A stretch of DNA of 28,542 bases from an uncultured Actinomycetes bacterium (GCA_937907435.1 CALCIA010000221.1:1-28542), one strand, 5' to 3'; shown: positions 1-8,526, counted from the first letter of the stretch. A program made the numbers and translations. Notes: generated by a model from the letters alone, not told the origin.

Positions 1-253
1 TCACAGCCTGCCAGGACCCCCATGAGGAGCCCAGGACCATCCTCGGACGGCCGGCGGCGCCGCGGACCCCCGCCCATCGCCCGCCCGCCCCGCCCGTCCC
101 CCACCTGCAATCAACCTCCCCCACCCCGCCCCGTCCCAGGGCCGCTTTAGAGGCGAGTGCTAGCGTGACGCCGGTCGGAGCGGCCGATTCGTCGCCCGAG
201 AGGTTCCGTTTACTCCGTGCGCTGGCAGGTGCCTTGGGGTCGCAGGATCTCCC

Positions 254-1156
254 ATGTCATCAAGCGCAGGAAAGGGCAGGCACCACTTCGTGGAGATCGG
301 GATCGGGCTGGCGGTGCTGGTGGCGCTCGCGACCAACCTCGCGGCCCTGCTGAAGCACCGCGGCTGCCAGGAGGCCCGCGCGGTCCAGATCGCCCGGCCG
401 CTCGCCGCGCTGCGGGATCTCGCCGGCTCTCGCTGGTTCGTCGCCGGGTGGGGGCTCGCGGCGCTCGCCTGGCTCGCCCACGTGGCGGCCCTCTCCCTGG
501 CCCCGATCTCGCTCGTCCAGGCGATCCTCGCCGGCGGCGCGGTCACCCTCGCGGTCCTCTCCCAGCGCCTCTTTGGCCACCCGGTCGGGCGGCGGCAGTG
601 GCTGGCCCTGACGGTCGGCGCGGTCGGCCTGGTCCTCCTCGTCGTCACCCTGCCGCGCTTCCACGGCTCCGACTCCGACTTCTCCCTCTCGGCCATCGCC
701 AGCTTCGAGGGCGGCCTCATCCTGCTCGCCAGCGCGATCGCCCTCTGCCACCGCTCCGAGCGCCTGATGGCGCGGCGCGGGATCCTGCGCGCGGTGCTCG
801 CCGGCCTCCTCTTCGCCCTCGCGGGCATCGCGATCAAGGCGCTCACCGGCGGTGCCGGCGGCCCGCTCGGCGTGGCCACCCTGCTCGCGATCACCCTCGC
901 CTGCGGCGCCCTCGCCCAGTACACCGCCGTCGCCGCCCTCCAAGGCGGCGGCGCGATCGAGACCATCGGCCTCATGGGCCTGGTCGCCAACGCCACCCAG
1001 ATCGTCGGCGGCATCGTCGTCTTCGGCGACCCCCTCTCCCCCAGCCCCCTCGGCATCACCCTCCAGATCGTCGCCTTCGCGATGGTCTGCCTCTCCGCCC
1101 TCCTCCTGCCCGCCCCGCACTCGCGACAGGTCGCCGTCGCGGCCACCCCCGCCTAA
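254..1156 (+). CDS. DMT/EamA-superfamily (NIPA-like) multi-pass membrane transporter
   Basis: This is a 300-residue protein made almost entirely of hydrophobic helices, roughly nine or ten. Examples are residues 13-31, 58-76, 82-101, 114-134 and 158-175, with more to about residue 290. The layout of short helices joined by very short loops, with two similar halves, matches the drug/metabolite transporter superfamily. The N-terminal half (the LLKHRG region, then ISLVQAILAGGAV) resembles the NIPA/EamA branch, so a small-molecule or Mg2+ transporter in the cytoplasmic membrane is likely. The substrate cannot be read from sequence. ATG at 254 is preceded by AGGA at a 6-nt spacing. The gene converges on the Abi-like gene with only about 25 nt between them. 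The 253 bases upstream are C-rich, and I see no gene in them. Confidence 0.8.
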   Translation: MSSSAGKGRHHFVEIGIGLAVLVALATNLAALLKHRGCQEARAVQIARPLAALRDLAGSRWFVAGWGLAALAWLAHVAALSLAPISLVQAILAGGAVTLAVLSQRLFGHPVGRRQWLALTVGAVGLVLLVVTLPRFHGSDSDFSLSAIASFEGGLILLASAIALCHRSERLMARRGILRAVLAGLLFALAGIAIKALTGGAGGPLGVATLLAITLACGALAQYTAVAALQGGGAIETIGLMGLVANATQIVGGIVVFGDPLSPSPLGITLQIVAFAMVCLSALLLPAPHSRQVAVAATPA

Positions 1157-1163
1157 ACGCCGG

Positions 1164-1179
1164 CCAGGGCGGGTCCTGG
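1164..1179. terminator. Weak hairpin between convergent genes
   Basis: CCAGG (1164-1168) and CCTGG (1175-1179) form a 5-bp stem with a 6-nt loop in the short gap between the convergent transporter and Abi-like genes. There is no T-run. It could act as a minor bidirectional terminator, but the stem is short enough to be chance. Confidence 0.2.
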
Positions 1180-1181
1180 GC

Positions 1182-1822
1182 TCAAGGCTTCTGTTGGAGG
1201 AGCCTGTCGATCCGAGACAGGCCTTGGATGTAGTGCCTGGCGTCCTCGTCGATCAGCTGGGCAAGCTCCAGTTGGCGGCCGAACTGCTTGTCGAGGTCCA
1301 ACGAGAAGATCGCCTCGTGATGGGCGATGCGATTCCGGAAGCGAAGGATCGGGGTGGCCAGACGGTTGACCTGGGCCCTGCGGCCATTCCCATTGGGAAG
1401 GCACCGTGGAGGCGTGAGCGCCAAAGCTCCTCATAGCGGCCGCTGAAAAGAGCGCGCCAGAATCCGAACGAGAGCGAGGCCACGACGCGGCCGCGGGTCG
1501 GCTTCTTCTGCTCGAGGACGAGGCGTTGAATCGCCTCGTTGACCCGTTCGCGACTCTCATCCGTGAGGAGGCGGGGATCGCAGAGCCATGCATCGGCAAC
1601 GCAGATCGAAAGTGATCGATCGGCAGGTACCTCGGGGAACTGCCGATCGATCGCATTTCGTAGTAGGACCTCGAGGTGGTAAAGCACCTCCATGAAGGCA
1701 GCCGAGATCTCGGCATTCCAGTTGTAGACGGCCACCGCCCGCCCGTGATCGCCATCAGAGGCTCCGAGGTAGGCGTCGAACCGCGCGTCAGTGAGCCAGG
1801 CAGTCACCTGATCGGGGCGCAC
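1182..1822 (-). pseudogene. Abi_2-family (abortive infection-like) protein, frameshifted
   Basis: Two overlapping minus-strand frames together give one Abi_2-like protein of about 213 residues. The first frame starts at GTG 1822, the only start after an in-frame stop. It carries the N-terminal helices (NWNAEISAAFMEVLYHLEVL, LLRNAIDRQF) and the block SFGFWRALFSGRYEELWR. From about 1395-1397 (a GGG run on the plus strand) similarity moves to the second frame, which supplies RRAQVNRLATPILRFRNRIA, then HHEAIF, and ends at 1182. RNRIAHHE is the family hallmark. Adding one base in the CCC run gives AFPNGNGRRAQVN and restores the family reading. Without it the first frame runs into an unrelated tail ending at 1253. 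The gene is either a recent pseudogene or carries a sequencing error. Abi_2 proteins are linked to phage-abortive systems, but no partner gene lies nearby. Confidence 0.7.
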
Positions 1823-2017
1823 TACAGAGCCATTTCAGTCGCCGGCGAGGACATTTGGCGCTGCTACGCTAATTTGCGAATGCCCCGGATCGCCTCTGCT
1901 TGCATGCGGCCGGGGCTTTGATGTTTCTCAGGCTCTAGCGCTCCCGACCGACCCGCGCAGACGATGTCGGTCCCGGTGCAAGATTCGTGCAAGGTTCGGT
2001 GCCTACCTTGGCGGGTG

Positions 2018-3628
2018 ATGACCCGAACCGCGCCGCGCCTCCCTGTCCTGTCCCTCGTCGTCGCCCTGGTTTTCGGACTGGTGGCGGCGGCTCTTTTCGC
2101 CGGCGCGGCGCGGGCGGAAACCGTCAGTGCGGGGAATGGGATCTATACCGTCGACGTCAACAACGAAGACGGCGAATACACGGTGACGACGGGGCCGTCG
2201 CATCCGCTCGGGGAAGGGTTGAACGTGCTGTTTGGGGACGGGAGCCCTGGGACGTCGTTCGACAGCATCCACTCTTATACGAGCGGCGCCGACTACGAGC
2301 TGCCCTCGATCTCGAGCCAGAGCACGGTGGCGCTCGGCACGACCGGCTTCCAGACCAGCTACGCGCTGAGCCAACCCGCGCAGGAAGACGACCTCGGCGT
2401 CGTCCAGACCGTGCGCGCCGACGGCTCGACCTTCGGCGACTCCCGCGTCGAGGTGACGACGGTGGTGACCAACAACGGCGCCGCCCCGGAGCAGATCGGC
2501 GTCCGGTACCTGTGGGATTACCAGATCAACGAGGACGACGGGCCGACCTTCCAGGCCGACGAACCGACCGGGCCGGTGCTGCTGACCGAGCAGGACTTCC
2601 CGGCGCCGAGCTTCGACCACTACACGATCGAGGACAACGACGTGTCGCCCGCGCCGCCGACCTTCGACGTGCTGGGGACCGTGACCGGGCCGCCCGGATC
2701 CGAAGCGGTGCCGCCGACGCTGCTGAAGAACGTCTCCTGGGCCGAATCGCACGGCACCGCGTTCGACTACACGACCGTGCCCGGGCGCGTCATCTCCTCG
2801 GTCGAAGGCGAACTGAACGACAACGCCGTCCTCTACTACTGGGGTGACAGCGCCGCCGACGCGCCGACGATCGCCCCAGGCGGCTCCTACCGGGTGTCCG
2901 CCTCGATGTACCTGACGCGGCCGCGCGAAGGCCTGCCCCACAATCCGCCGCCGCCCGCGCCCCCGGCCCCGCCGGCGGCAGCCGCCCCCGCCCCGACGCC
3001 GCCGAGCGTGACGATCACCAGCGGCCCGGCCCACGAGAGCGCGAGCACCGACGCGGCCTTCACCTTCCAGGGCACGCCGGGCGGCAGCTACGAATGCTCG
3101 CTTGACGGCGGCCACTGGGGACCGTGCGCGAGCGGGCAGAAATACGCGCAGCTCGCCCCCGGGGATCACCTCTTCCAGGTCCGCGAGAAGCTGGGCACCC
3201 AGACCAGCGCCCCGGCCTCCTACCGCTGGACCGTCGATCTGCCGCGCAAATGCGTCCTGCGGGTCGCCCGCGCCCGCGTCTTCGCCTTCGCCAAGCTCGA
3301 CAAGGCGCGCCTCGTCATCCACTACACCTCCTACCGCCCGGCGGAGGTGACGGTCGCCTACGCGCTGAGCGGCGGCAAGGGCAAGCTGACCCTCGGCTCG
3401 GCGAGCGCCAAGTTCAAGAAGGCCGGCGTCTATCGCCTGTCGGAGCACCTGAGCGCCGCCGAGATGGCGAAGTTGCGCGGCGCCAAGAGCTTCTCGGTGC
3501 GCTTCGCGATCCCGAAGACGCCGAAGAGCTGTGGCCGTTACTACACGAAGCGCCTGACGATCCCGCGCAAGGTGTCCGGGCAGACCGTCTGGTTCCAGTC
3601 CGACTCGCGCTTCGCGCCGGGGAGATGA
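2018..3628 (+). CDS. Secreted protein with C-terminal Ig-like module, function unknown
   Basis: I chose the internal ATG at 2018 because it gives a clean signal peptide: MTRTAP, a hydrophobic core, then a cut after AGAARA (about residue 33). An in-frame ATG at 1964 would add 18 polar residues in front. The mature protein (total 536 residues) has a beta-rich domain of about 270 residues of unknown function. A Pro/Ala-rich linker follows at about residues 309-330. Next is a bacterial Ig-like module with the signature YECSLDGGHWGPC...YAQLAPGDHLFQVREK, then a Lys/Arg-rich beta domain of about 120 residues containing two cysteines. The Cys-bearing Ig-like module is frequent in exported proteins of Solirubrobacterales. 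The stop codon overlaps the next gene start (ATGA), so the two secreted proteins are probably co-translated. No catalytic motif is visible; adhesion or cell-surface binding is a guess. Confidence 0.75.
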   Translation: MTRTAPRLPVLSLVVALVFGLVAAALFAGAARAETVSAGNGIYTVDVNNEDGEYTVTTGPSHPLGEGLNVLFGDGSPGTSFDSIHSYTSGADYELPSISSQSTVALGTTGFQTSYALSQPAQEDDLGVVQTVRADGSTFGDSRVEVTTVVTNNGAAPEQIGVRYLWDYQINEDDGPTFQADEPTGPVLLTEQDFPAPSFDHYTIEDNDVSPAPPTFDVLGTVTGPPGSEAVPPTLLKNVSWAESHGTAFDYTTVPGRVISSVEGELNDNAVLYYWGDSAADAPTIAPGGSYRVSASMYLTRPREGLPHNPPPPAPPAPPAAAAPAPTPPSVTITSGPAHESASTDAAFTFQGTPGGSYECSLDGGHWGPCASGQKYAQLAPGDHLFQVREKLGTQTSAPASYRWTVDLPRKCVLRVARARVFAFAKLDKARLVIHYTSYRPAEVTVAYALSGGKGKLTLGSASAKFKKAGVYRLSEHLSAAEMAKLRGAKSFSVRFAIPKTPKSCGRYYTKRLTIPRKVSGQTVWFQSDSRFAPGR

Positions 3629-4740
3629 GCGGCGCCTTCTTCCGGTCGGCGGCGGCCGCGCTCCTGAGCGGGGCCGTGCTGCTGCTGGCCGCCGCGCCCG
3701 CCCAGGCGGAACCGGTCTGGGTCGAAGGCGCCTTCCAGGAGACGAACATCTCCAGCTGCATCCAGGCGATCCCGGAGAAGGGCACGAGCGCCTTCCTCGC
3801 CTACCAGGAGCCGGCCGCGAACACGCCGCCGCGCGTGGGCGACGTCTACTACGTCGGGGTGGTCGTGGCGGGGCTCGGCAACACCTGCTCGGGCACGATC
3901 TACAACCCGCAGGTGAAGCTGCCGCCCGGCACCGCGCCCGCGGTCTCCGCCCAGAACCCGGTCTACTGCTTCGCCAGCCCGTCGCCGGGCGCGGCGATGC
4001 AGCGCTACAGCGGCATGTGCGCGGGGATCGAGACCCTCGGCAACGGCAACGTGCAGATCGACTCGTCCCCCGCCTGGGCCGGGACGTTCAACGGCAACCC
4101 GATCGCGCCGTTCTTCCCGATCGCCCAGGGCTACTTCGAGGAGGAGAACTTCCCGGTGATCTCGAGCCTGCCGCTCTCCGGCGCCCAGAAGATCGAATCC
4201 GACATCTACACGACCGACGAAGGCGGCCAGCACCTCTACCCATGGGTGGCGCCGGTGGTCCTGGCGAGGGAAGAAGCCCCTGGGGGCGAACCGGGGCCGG
4301 GTCCGGGCGGCGGATCCGGCGGCGGCAGCCCGGAAGGCGGCGGCTCCGGAGGTTCGGGAGGCGGCGGTTCGGGCGGCGGTAGCCCGGGAGGTGGTGGGAC
4401 GAGCGGAAGCCCGGGTGTCGGCGGCTCCGGCGGCAGGCCGGACGGCACCGGCTCCTCCGGAGACGGCGGCGGAGCACAGCCGACCGGCACCGTCCCGCGC
4501 CCGCGGCTCACCAAGCCCAAGATCGACGGCGCGCGGCGCACCGCGACCTTCGTCTTCCACGCTCCAGCGAGCGCCGGCGCCACCCACTTCAGCTGCTCGG
4601 TCGACGGCAAGCCCTACCGTCCGTGCCGCTCGCCGAAGACCTACAAGGGCCTGAAGAACGGCCGGCACACCTTCGCGGTCAAGGCTCTCGCGGCCTCCAC
4701 GAGTTCGGGGCCCGCAAGGGTGAAGTTCACGATCCGCTGA
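3625..4740 (+). CDS. Secreted protein with Gly/Ser-rich linker and Ig-like module
   Basis: ATG at 3625 overlaps the preceding stop by 4 nt. The 371-residue product has a signal peptide (MSGAFFRSAAAALLSGAVLL, cut after APAQA at about residue 28). An N-terminal domain of about 190 residues with several cysteines follows (SSCIQAIPEKG, GNTCSGTIYNP, PVYCFAS, GMCAGIE). A very flexible Gly/Ser/Pro linker covers about residues 220-287. The C-terminus is an Ig-like module (HFSCSVDGKPYRPCRSPKTY, then LKNGRHTFAVKA). The module resembles the one in the upstream gene, and the coupling suggests the two work together outside the cell. The N-terminal domain is not one I recognise. The linker DNA is repetitive (GGC-rich) and prone to length change. 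Confidence 0.75.
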   Translation: MSGAFFRSAAAALLSGAVLLLAAAPAQAEPVWVEGAFQETNISSCIQAIPEKGTSAFLAYQEPAANTPPRVGDVYYVGVVVAGLGNTCSGTIYNPQVKLPPGTAPAVSAQNPVYCFASPSPGAAMQRYSGMCAGIETLGNGNVQIDSSPAWAGTFNGNPIAPFFPIAQGYFEEENFPVISSLPLSGAQKIESDIYTTDEGGQHLYPWVAPVVLAREEAPGGEPGPGPGGGSGGGSPEGGGSGGSGGGGSGGGSPGGGGTSGSPGVGGSGGRPDGTGSSGDGGGAQPTGTVPRPRLTKPKIDGARRTATFVFHAPASAGATHFSCSVDGKPYRPCRSPKTYKGLKNGRHTFAVKALAASTSSGPARVKFTIR

Positions 4741-4859
4741 CAGGCGCGAGCGCCTTCGACAGCCATACCGATCGGTCCCGGGGCGCCGGGCTCCGAGGAG
4801 ATAAGGGACGGAGGCCTGGCGGCAGCCCGGGGCGCCTGCGGGGAGGGACAACACACGCG

Positions 4860-4901
4860 TTCCCGACTTTGACCCTGCCATGGCAGGGTCAAAGTCGGGA
4901 A
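4860..4901. repeat. 42-bp perfect palindrome in convergent intergenic region
   Basis: The gap 4741-5087 (347 bases, between the end of the second secreted gene and the end of the minus-strand secreted gene) has no convincing gene. It contains a perfect palindrome centred between 4880 and 4881. The arms run 21 bp each way, with GACCCTGCC / GGCAGGGTC near the centre and CCATGG at the exact middle. In RNA it would fold as a long hairpin with essentially no loop. It sits where two transcripts converge, so a bidirectional terminator is a plausible role. No long T-tract follows on either strand. It could also be a copy of a dispersed palindromic repeat. Confidence 0.8.
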
Positions 4902-5087
4902 GGTGAATCTGACCAGTGGGGAGGCGTCACGGAGCGACGGCCCCGTCACCGAACGCACTCCCCGGGGCTCCTCCGTCCCTCGGAACCTCCCCGGCCCGGC
5001 GGCCGAGGCGTCAGCTTTCCCACCCGCAGAGACCCGAGGCGACAGCGTAGGCGGCGATCGCGGGCGCCCGTGCTCCGGAAGCCGCCC

Positions 5088-5996
5088 TCAGAGCCGCGGC
5101 GCCGGCCTGACCCTGAAGCGCTGGGCCTGGTTCGGGTCCCCATTGGGGTCCTGGATCAGGCCGGCGCCGATCGTGATGCCGGCGAGCGTCGCGCCGCGGG
5201 GCGGGCGCGGCAGGCAGAGGTCGTGCATGTTGTCGGCGTTGAAGGAGGTTTCGTGGTCGTGGAGGTCGGCGACTTCGAGCGGCGCGATGGCGGCGGTCCG
5301 GCCGCTCGGCAGGCGGAAAAGCGCGCGGTAGGAGGCGAGGACCGGGGCGCCGACTTCTTCGCCGGTCGGGTAGGCGGTGAGCCCGTTCGACCACATCACC
5401 CGCACGAAGGTGGTGCCGACCTCGCATCGATTGGGGTCCCGGCGGTAGATCGAGGGCATGATCGTCCAGGCGTCGACGATGTAGGGGCCGCCGGAGAGCG
5501 GGTCCACCTTCGCCGCCGTCAGGTGCGTGATCGGCAGCCACCGACGCGCGCCCGGCGGCTTGCCTTCGAGCTCCCCGACCACCCGCACCGCGACCGGCGT
5601 CGGCCCGTTCGCGGCGTCGCCGAAGTTGCCGATCAGGTTCACCGTCTGCGCCTCGTCGGGCTCGTCGGGCGGGAATCGGATCGCGCAGGTGGGGACGGCG
5701 ACGCTGCCGTCGCTGCGGAGCACCCGGAAGTCCCGCACCGGGATCCGCTCGCCGCGGATGAACCAGTTGAAGGTGACCGGGATGTTGTCGAGTTCCTGCG
5801 CCCCGTTCGGGCAGCCGACCTGGTTGTCGGTGCCCCAGGAGGCGCTGAGGATCCGCGGCACCGGCCGCACCAACGGCCCGGTCGCGCCGGCGACGCCCGG
5901 CAGCGCGCCGAGCAGCAACGCCCCCGCGAGCGCCGCGACGAAGAACGAAGCGCGCGGCCAGAGCGCGCCTTTCCCGATCATCGCGAGGACCGACAT
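5088..5996 (-). CDS. Secreted protein of unknown function
   Basis: The 302-residue product has an N-terminal signal sequence: a basic start, hydrophobic SFFVAALAGALLLGALPG, and a probable cut after VAGA at about residue 38. The mature part is mostly polar with scattered cysteines (NQVGCPNGAQ, VPTCAIRF, NRCEVGTTF, HDLCLPRP). It contains the acidic/His stretch EVADLHDHETSFNADNMHDL. No catalytic motif or known domain is apparent to me. Start options are ATG 5996 or ATG 5981 (MIGKGALWP); neither has a clear ribosome-binding site. It lies downstream of the catabolic operon on the same strand, but the hairpin at 6041-6079 separates them. It is probably not part of the pathway. Confidence 0.65.
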   Translation of the reverse strand: MSVLAMIGKGALWPRASFFVAALAGALLLGALPGVAGATGPLVRPVPRILSASWGTDNQVGCPNGAQELDNIPVTFNWFIRGERIPVRDFRVLRSDGSVAVPTCAIRFPPDEPDEAQTVNLIGNFGDAANGPTPVAVRVVGELEGKPPGARRWLPITHLTAAKVDPLSGGPYIVDAWTIMPSIYRRDPNRCEVGTTFVRVMWSNGLTAYPTGEEVGAPVLASYRALFRLPSGRTAAIAPLEVADLHDHETSFNADNMHDLCLPRPPRGATLAGITIGAGLIQDPNGDPNQAQRFRVRPAPRL

Positions 5997-6040
5997 CCCG
6001 GGCTAATTTGACGCCCGCACCCCGTTCCCCTCCCCGCTCC

Positions 6041-6079
6041 GCTGTTCTTTATGGTCCCCACAGGGCCATAAAGAACAGC
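6041..6079 (-). terminator. Hairpin after the last gene (ridA-like) of operon B
   Basis: GCTGTTCTTTATGG (6041-6054) pairs perfectly with CCATAAAGAACAGC (6066-6079). A G-U pair and two further G-C pairs close the inside, leaving a 5-nt loop. It begins 16 nt beyond the last-gene stop at 6095 on the minus strand. No U-tract follows. In high-GC actinobacteria such stems still often end transcripts, so I read it as the terminator of the long catabolic transcript. Confidence 0.6.
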
Positions 6080-6094
6080 TGGCGGGGGGCGACC

Positions 6095-6508
6095 TCAGTC
6101 CAGGTCGGCGTAGACCTCGATCTCCACCAGGGCTCGCGGGTCGGCCAGCTCGGTGACACCCACGGTGGTCGAGTTGGGCGGGGCGGCGTGGAAGAACTCG
6201 ACCCAGACCGGGAGGCCGTGCTCGAGGTAGTCGGCCATGTCGCAGACGTAGGTCTTCGAGCGCACCACGTCGTCGAAGGTCGCGCCGGCGGCCTCGAGCG
6301 AGAGGCGGATGTTGTCCAGGACACAACGGGTCTGGGCGCCGACGTCGCCCTCGCCGACCAGGTTCTGCTCACGGTCGAAGGGCAAGGTGCCGGCGACGTG
6401 GACGTGGCGGGACCGGGTCGAGACCACGGTCTGCGCGTAGATCTTGCCGTCCACGGTGGGCAGGTTGCGCACGTAGACACCATCGGGCCACATTCGCTCG
6501 ATACTCAT
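6095..6508 (-). CDS. RidA (YjgF/YER057c/UK114) family protein
   Basis: The 137-residue product matches the RidA fold: VHVAGTLPFD, then TRCVLDNIRLSLEAAGATFD, VVRSKTYVCDMADY and the C-terminal strand ALVEIEVYADL. Typical RidA proteins are trimers that hydrolyse reactive enamines/imines to ketones and ammonia. The carboxylate-binding arginine of canonical RidA (Arg105 in the E. coli protein, in the segment before the last strand) is replaced here by Asn112 (PPNSTTVGV). Canonical imine deaminase activity is therefore doubtful. Other Rid subfamilies include 2-aminomuconate deaminases, which would fit the ACMSD-like and ALDH genes of the same operon. ATG 6508 has GGAG 6 nt upstream. It is the last gene of operon B, 9 nt after the permease. 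Confidence 0.85.
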   Translation of the reverse strand: MSIERMWPDGVYVRNLPTVDGKIYAQTVVSTRSRHVHVAGTLPFDREQNLVGEGDVGAQTRCVLDNIRLSLEAAGATFDDVVRSKTYVCDMADYLEHGLPVWVEFFHAAPPNSTTVGVTELADPRALVEIEVYADLD

Positions 6509-6517
6509 GTTCGCTCC

Positions 6518-7651
6518 TTACTGCTGTTGGTTGGGCGGGCTGGCCGCGCTTATCAATGAAGATCCGGAGGCGGGGCGGTCGACCTCGCCGGTGCCGCTCT
6601 CGCGGGCGAGCCGCTTGGGCCGCCGGCGGGGCGGGAAGACGAATTCGCGGCCGCCGGTGATGCCGGCGGGGCGGAAGGCGAGGCAGGCCAGCATCACCAG
6701 CGCCACCCCCACCTGCCGCAGGCCGGGCGTCGCGCCGAAGCCGATCCCGCTGACCTCGATCCCCCGCTCGGCGTGGCGGAGGATTTCCGCCAGCGCGGTG
6801 ACGACGAAGGTGCCGACGACCGCCCCGGCAAGGCAGTTCTTGCCGCCGATGATCAGCATCGCCAGGGTCGTAAAGGTGAGGTCCAGGTAGAACGCGACCG
6901 GGGCGATCGAGCCGAGCTGGTGGGCGATCAGGTTGCCGCCGATCGCGACGAAGAAGGCGCTTGCCGTGAACGCGATCACCCGCTCGCGCCAGATGTTGAT
7001 GCCCGCCGCCCGGGCCGCGGGCTCGTCTTCGCGGGCGCCCCGCAACTTCAGCCCGGTCCGCGACTGCTGGAAGAGGAAGGCGGCGACCAGCGCGACCAGC
7101 ACCCAGGCCAGGGCGCTGCCGAGGCCGGTGGTCCGCGGGATCCCGATCATCGAGCCGGTCCCACGCGTCAGCTCTTCCCAGTTGCTGGCGACGACGTTGA
7201 CGATGACCAGGAACGAGAGCAGCGCGATCGGGATACTGATTTCGTTGAGCCGCATCACCGCCATGCCTAAGAACAGGGCGACGATCGCCGCCACCAGCCC
7301 GGCGATCAGCGCGGCGCTGGTGCCGTCCATGCTGGCGTTGGCGAGGAAGCCCGGCAGGTCGGGCAGCAGCGCGCCCTTGACCGCCAGCGGGATCGTCAGC
7401 AAGGCCGACGTGTAGGCGCCGATCGCGGCGAAGCCGATGTGCCCGAACGAGAGCACCCCGGACGTGCCGACGAACATGTAGAGCCCGATCACGATCACGA
7501 GGCTGATCAGCCCGTTGGTGACGGCGCGCTGGGTCGAGCCCGACGTGAAGGTCGAGAGGACGACCAGCGCGATCACCAGCAGGGCCGGCCCGAGCAGCGG
7601 CGAGACCGTGCGCATGGCCTCGGCGCGGGGGAGCTTCGCCAGGCGGGTCAT
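6518..7651 (-). CDS. livM: Branched-chain amino acid-type ABC transporter permease (LivM-like)
   Basis: This is a 377-residue multi-pass membrane protein. The LivM signature is clear: GLYMFVGTSGVLSFGHIGFA near residue 60, several further helices, and the cytoplasmic coupling loop around GLKLRGAREDEPAARAAGIN, which contacts an ATPase. A helix with FVAIGGNLIAHQLGSI and the segment LTFTTLAMLIIGGKNCLAGA follow. About 45 polar residues extend the C-terminus past the last helix (PPRRRPKRLARE onward). ATG 7651 overlaps the stop of the other permease by 4 nt. With its partners it should form the channel of an ATP-driven importer. The gene symbol denotes family only; the substrate need not be an amino acid. 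Confidence 0.9.
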   Translation of the reverse strand: MTRLAKLPRAEAMRTVSPLLGPALLVIALVVLSTFTSGSTQRAVTNGLISLVIVIGLYMFVGTSGVLSFGHIGFAAIGAYTSALLTIPLAVKGALLPDLPGFLANASMDGTSAALIAGLVAAIVALFLGMAVMRLNEISIPIALLSFLVIVNVVASNWEELTRGTGSMIGIPRTTGLGSALAWVLVALVAAFLFQQSRTGLKLRGAREDEPAARAAGINIWRERVIAFTASAFFVAIGGNLIAHQLGSIAPVAFYLDLTFTTLAMLIIGGKNCLAGAVVGTFVVTALAEILRHAERGIEVSGIGFGATPGLRQVGVALVMLACLAFRPAGITGGREFVFPPRRRPKRLARESGTGEVDRPASGSSLISAASPPNQQQ

Positions 7652-8526
7652 ACGCGCTCCTGGAGGGCGCGGGACGGGAACAGCCCCTGCGGGCGCAGCA
7701 ACAGGAGCACGATCACGAAGCCGAAGACCAGCGCGTCACGGTACGGCAGCACCGACAGCGGCAGGTAGCTCTGCAGCAGGATCGTCACCAGGCCGAGGAC
7801 GTAGCCGCCGATCACCGCGCCGTAGAGCCGGCCGAGGCCGCCGATCACGGTGGCGACGAAGCCGACCAGCGCCGGCACCAGGCCGATCGTCGGCGAGATC
7901 GTGCCCGACTGGGCGAGCAGCAGCATCGCCACGATCGCCGCCGCCAGCCCGCTGATCGCGAAGGCCATCGCGATCACCCGGTTGGCCCGCACGCCGATCA
8001 GCCGGGCGGTGCGGAAGTCCTCGGCGGCGCCGCGCATCGCGATGCCGGCGGTGCTGCGGGTGAGGAACAGCGCCAACCCGCAGAGGAACGCCGCGGTCAC
8101 CGCGAGCGTGACGAGGTCGAGGGTGGTGGTCGAGATCGGCCCGACGTCGACCGGGTTCGCCAGCATGCTGAAGGCGTCGACGGTCTTCGGCCGGGCGCCG
8201 AAGATGATCCGCGCCAGGTTCTCCAGCAGGTAGCTGACCGCGAAGGAGGTGACCAGCAGCGTCGCCGGGTCGGCCCCCCGCACCGGCCGGAACGCGATCC
8301 GCTCCATCAGCACCGCGCAGACGATGACCGCCACCACCGTGGCCCCGACCACGAACAGCCAGCCCTCGCCGTGGGTCAGCAGGATCACGTACCCGCCGAC
8401 CATGACCAGGTCGCCGTAGGCGAAGTTGATCAGTTCCATGATCCCGAAGACCAGGGCGATCCCGAGCGCGATGAGCGCGTACAGGCTGCCCAGGCTGAGG
8501 GCGTTGACGGCAACTTCGAAACCCAT
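7648..8526 (-). CDS. livH: Branched-chain amino acid-type ABC transporter permease (LivH-like)
   Basis: The 292-residue membrane protein begins VNALSLGSLYALIALGIALV and continues with FGIMELINFAYGDLVMVGGY, both typical of LivH. The coupling loop is around GIAMRGAAEDFRTARLIGV, followed by FVATVIGGLGRLYGAVIGGY. ATG 8526 overlaps the ATPase stop by 1 nt (TGATG), and its own stop overlaps the next start by 4 nt. Strict coupling of all transporter parts suggests equal production. The C-terminus ends in LLLRPQGLFP, usual for this family. Confidence 0.9.
   Translation of the reverse strand: MGFEVAVNALSLGSLYALIALGIALVFGIMELINFAYGDLVMVGGYVILLTHGEGWLFVVGATVVAVIVCAVLMERIAFRPVRGADPATLLVTSFAVSYLLENLARIIFGARPKTVDAFSMLANPVDVGPISTTTLDLVTLAVTAAFLCGLALFLTRSTAGIAMRGAAEDFRTARLIGVRANRVIAMAFAISGLAAAIVAMLLLAQSGTISPTIGLVPALVGFVATVIGGLGRLYGAVIGGYVLGLVTILLQSYLPLSVLPYRDALVFGFVIVLLLLRPQGLFPSRALQERV

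Noticed and set aside
1..253. Possible gene at the left edge
   Set aside because: The stretch is C-rich and low in complexity, and no frame shows a plausible protein. It is treated as intergenic.
4860..4901. Insertion sequence end or attachment site
   Set aside because: There is no transposase or integrase, and I noticed no target duplication or second copy within the window.
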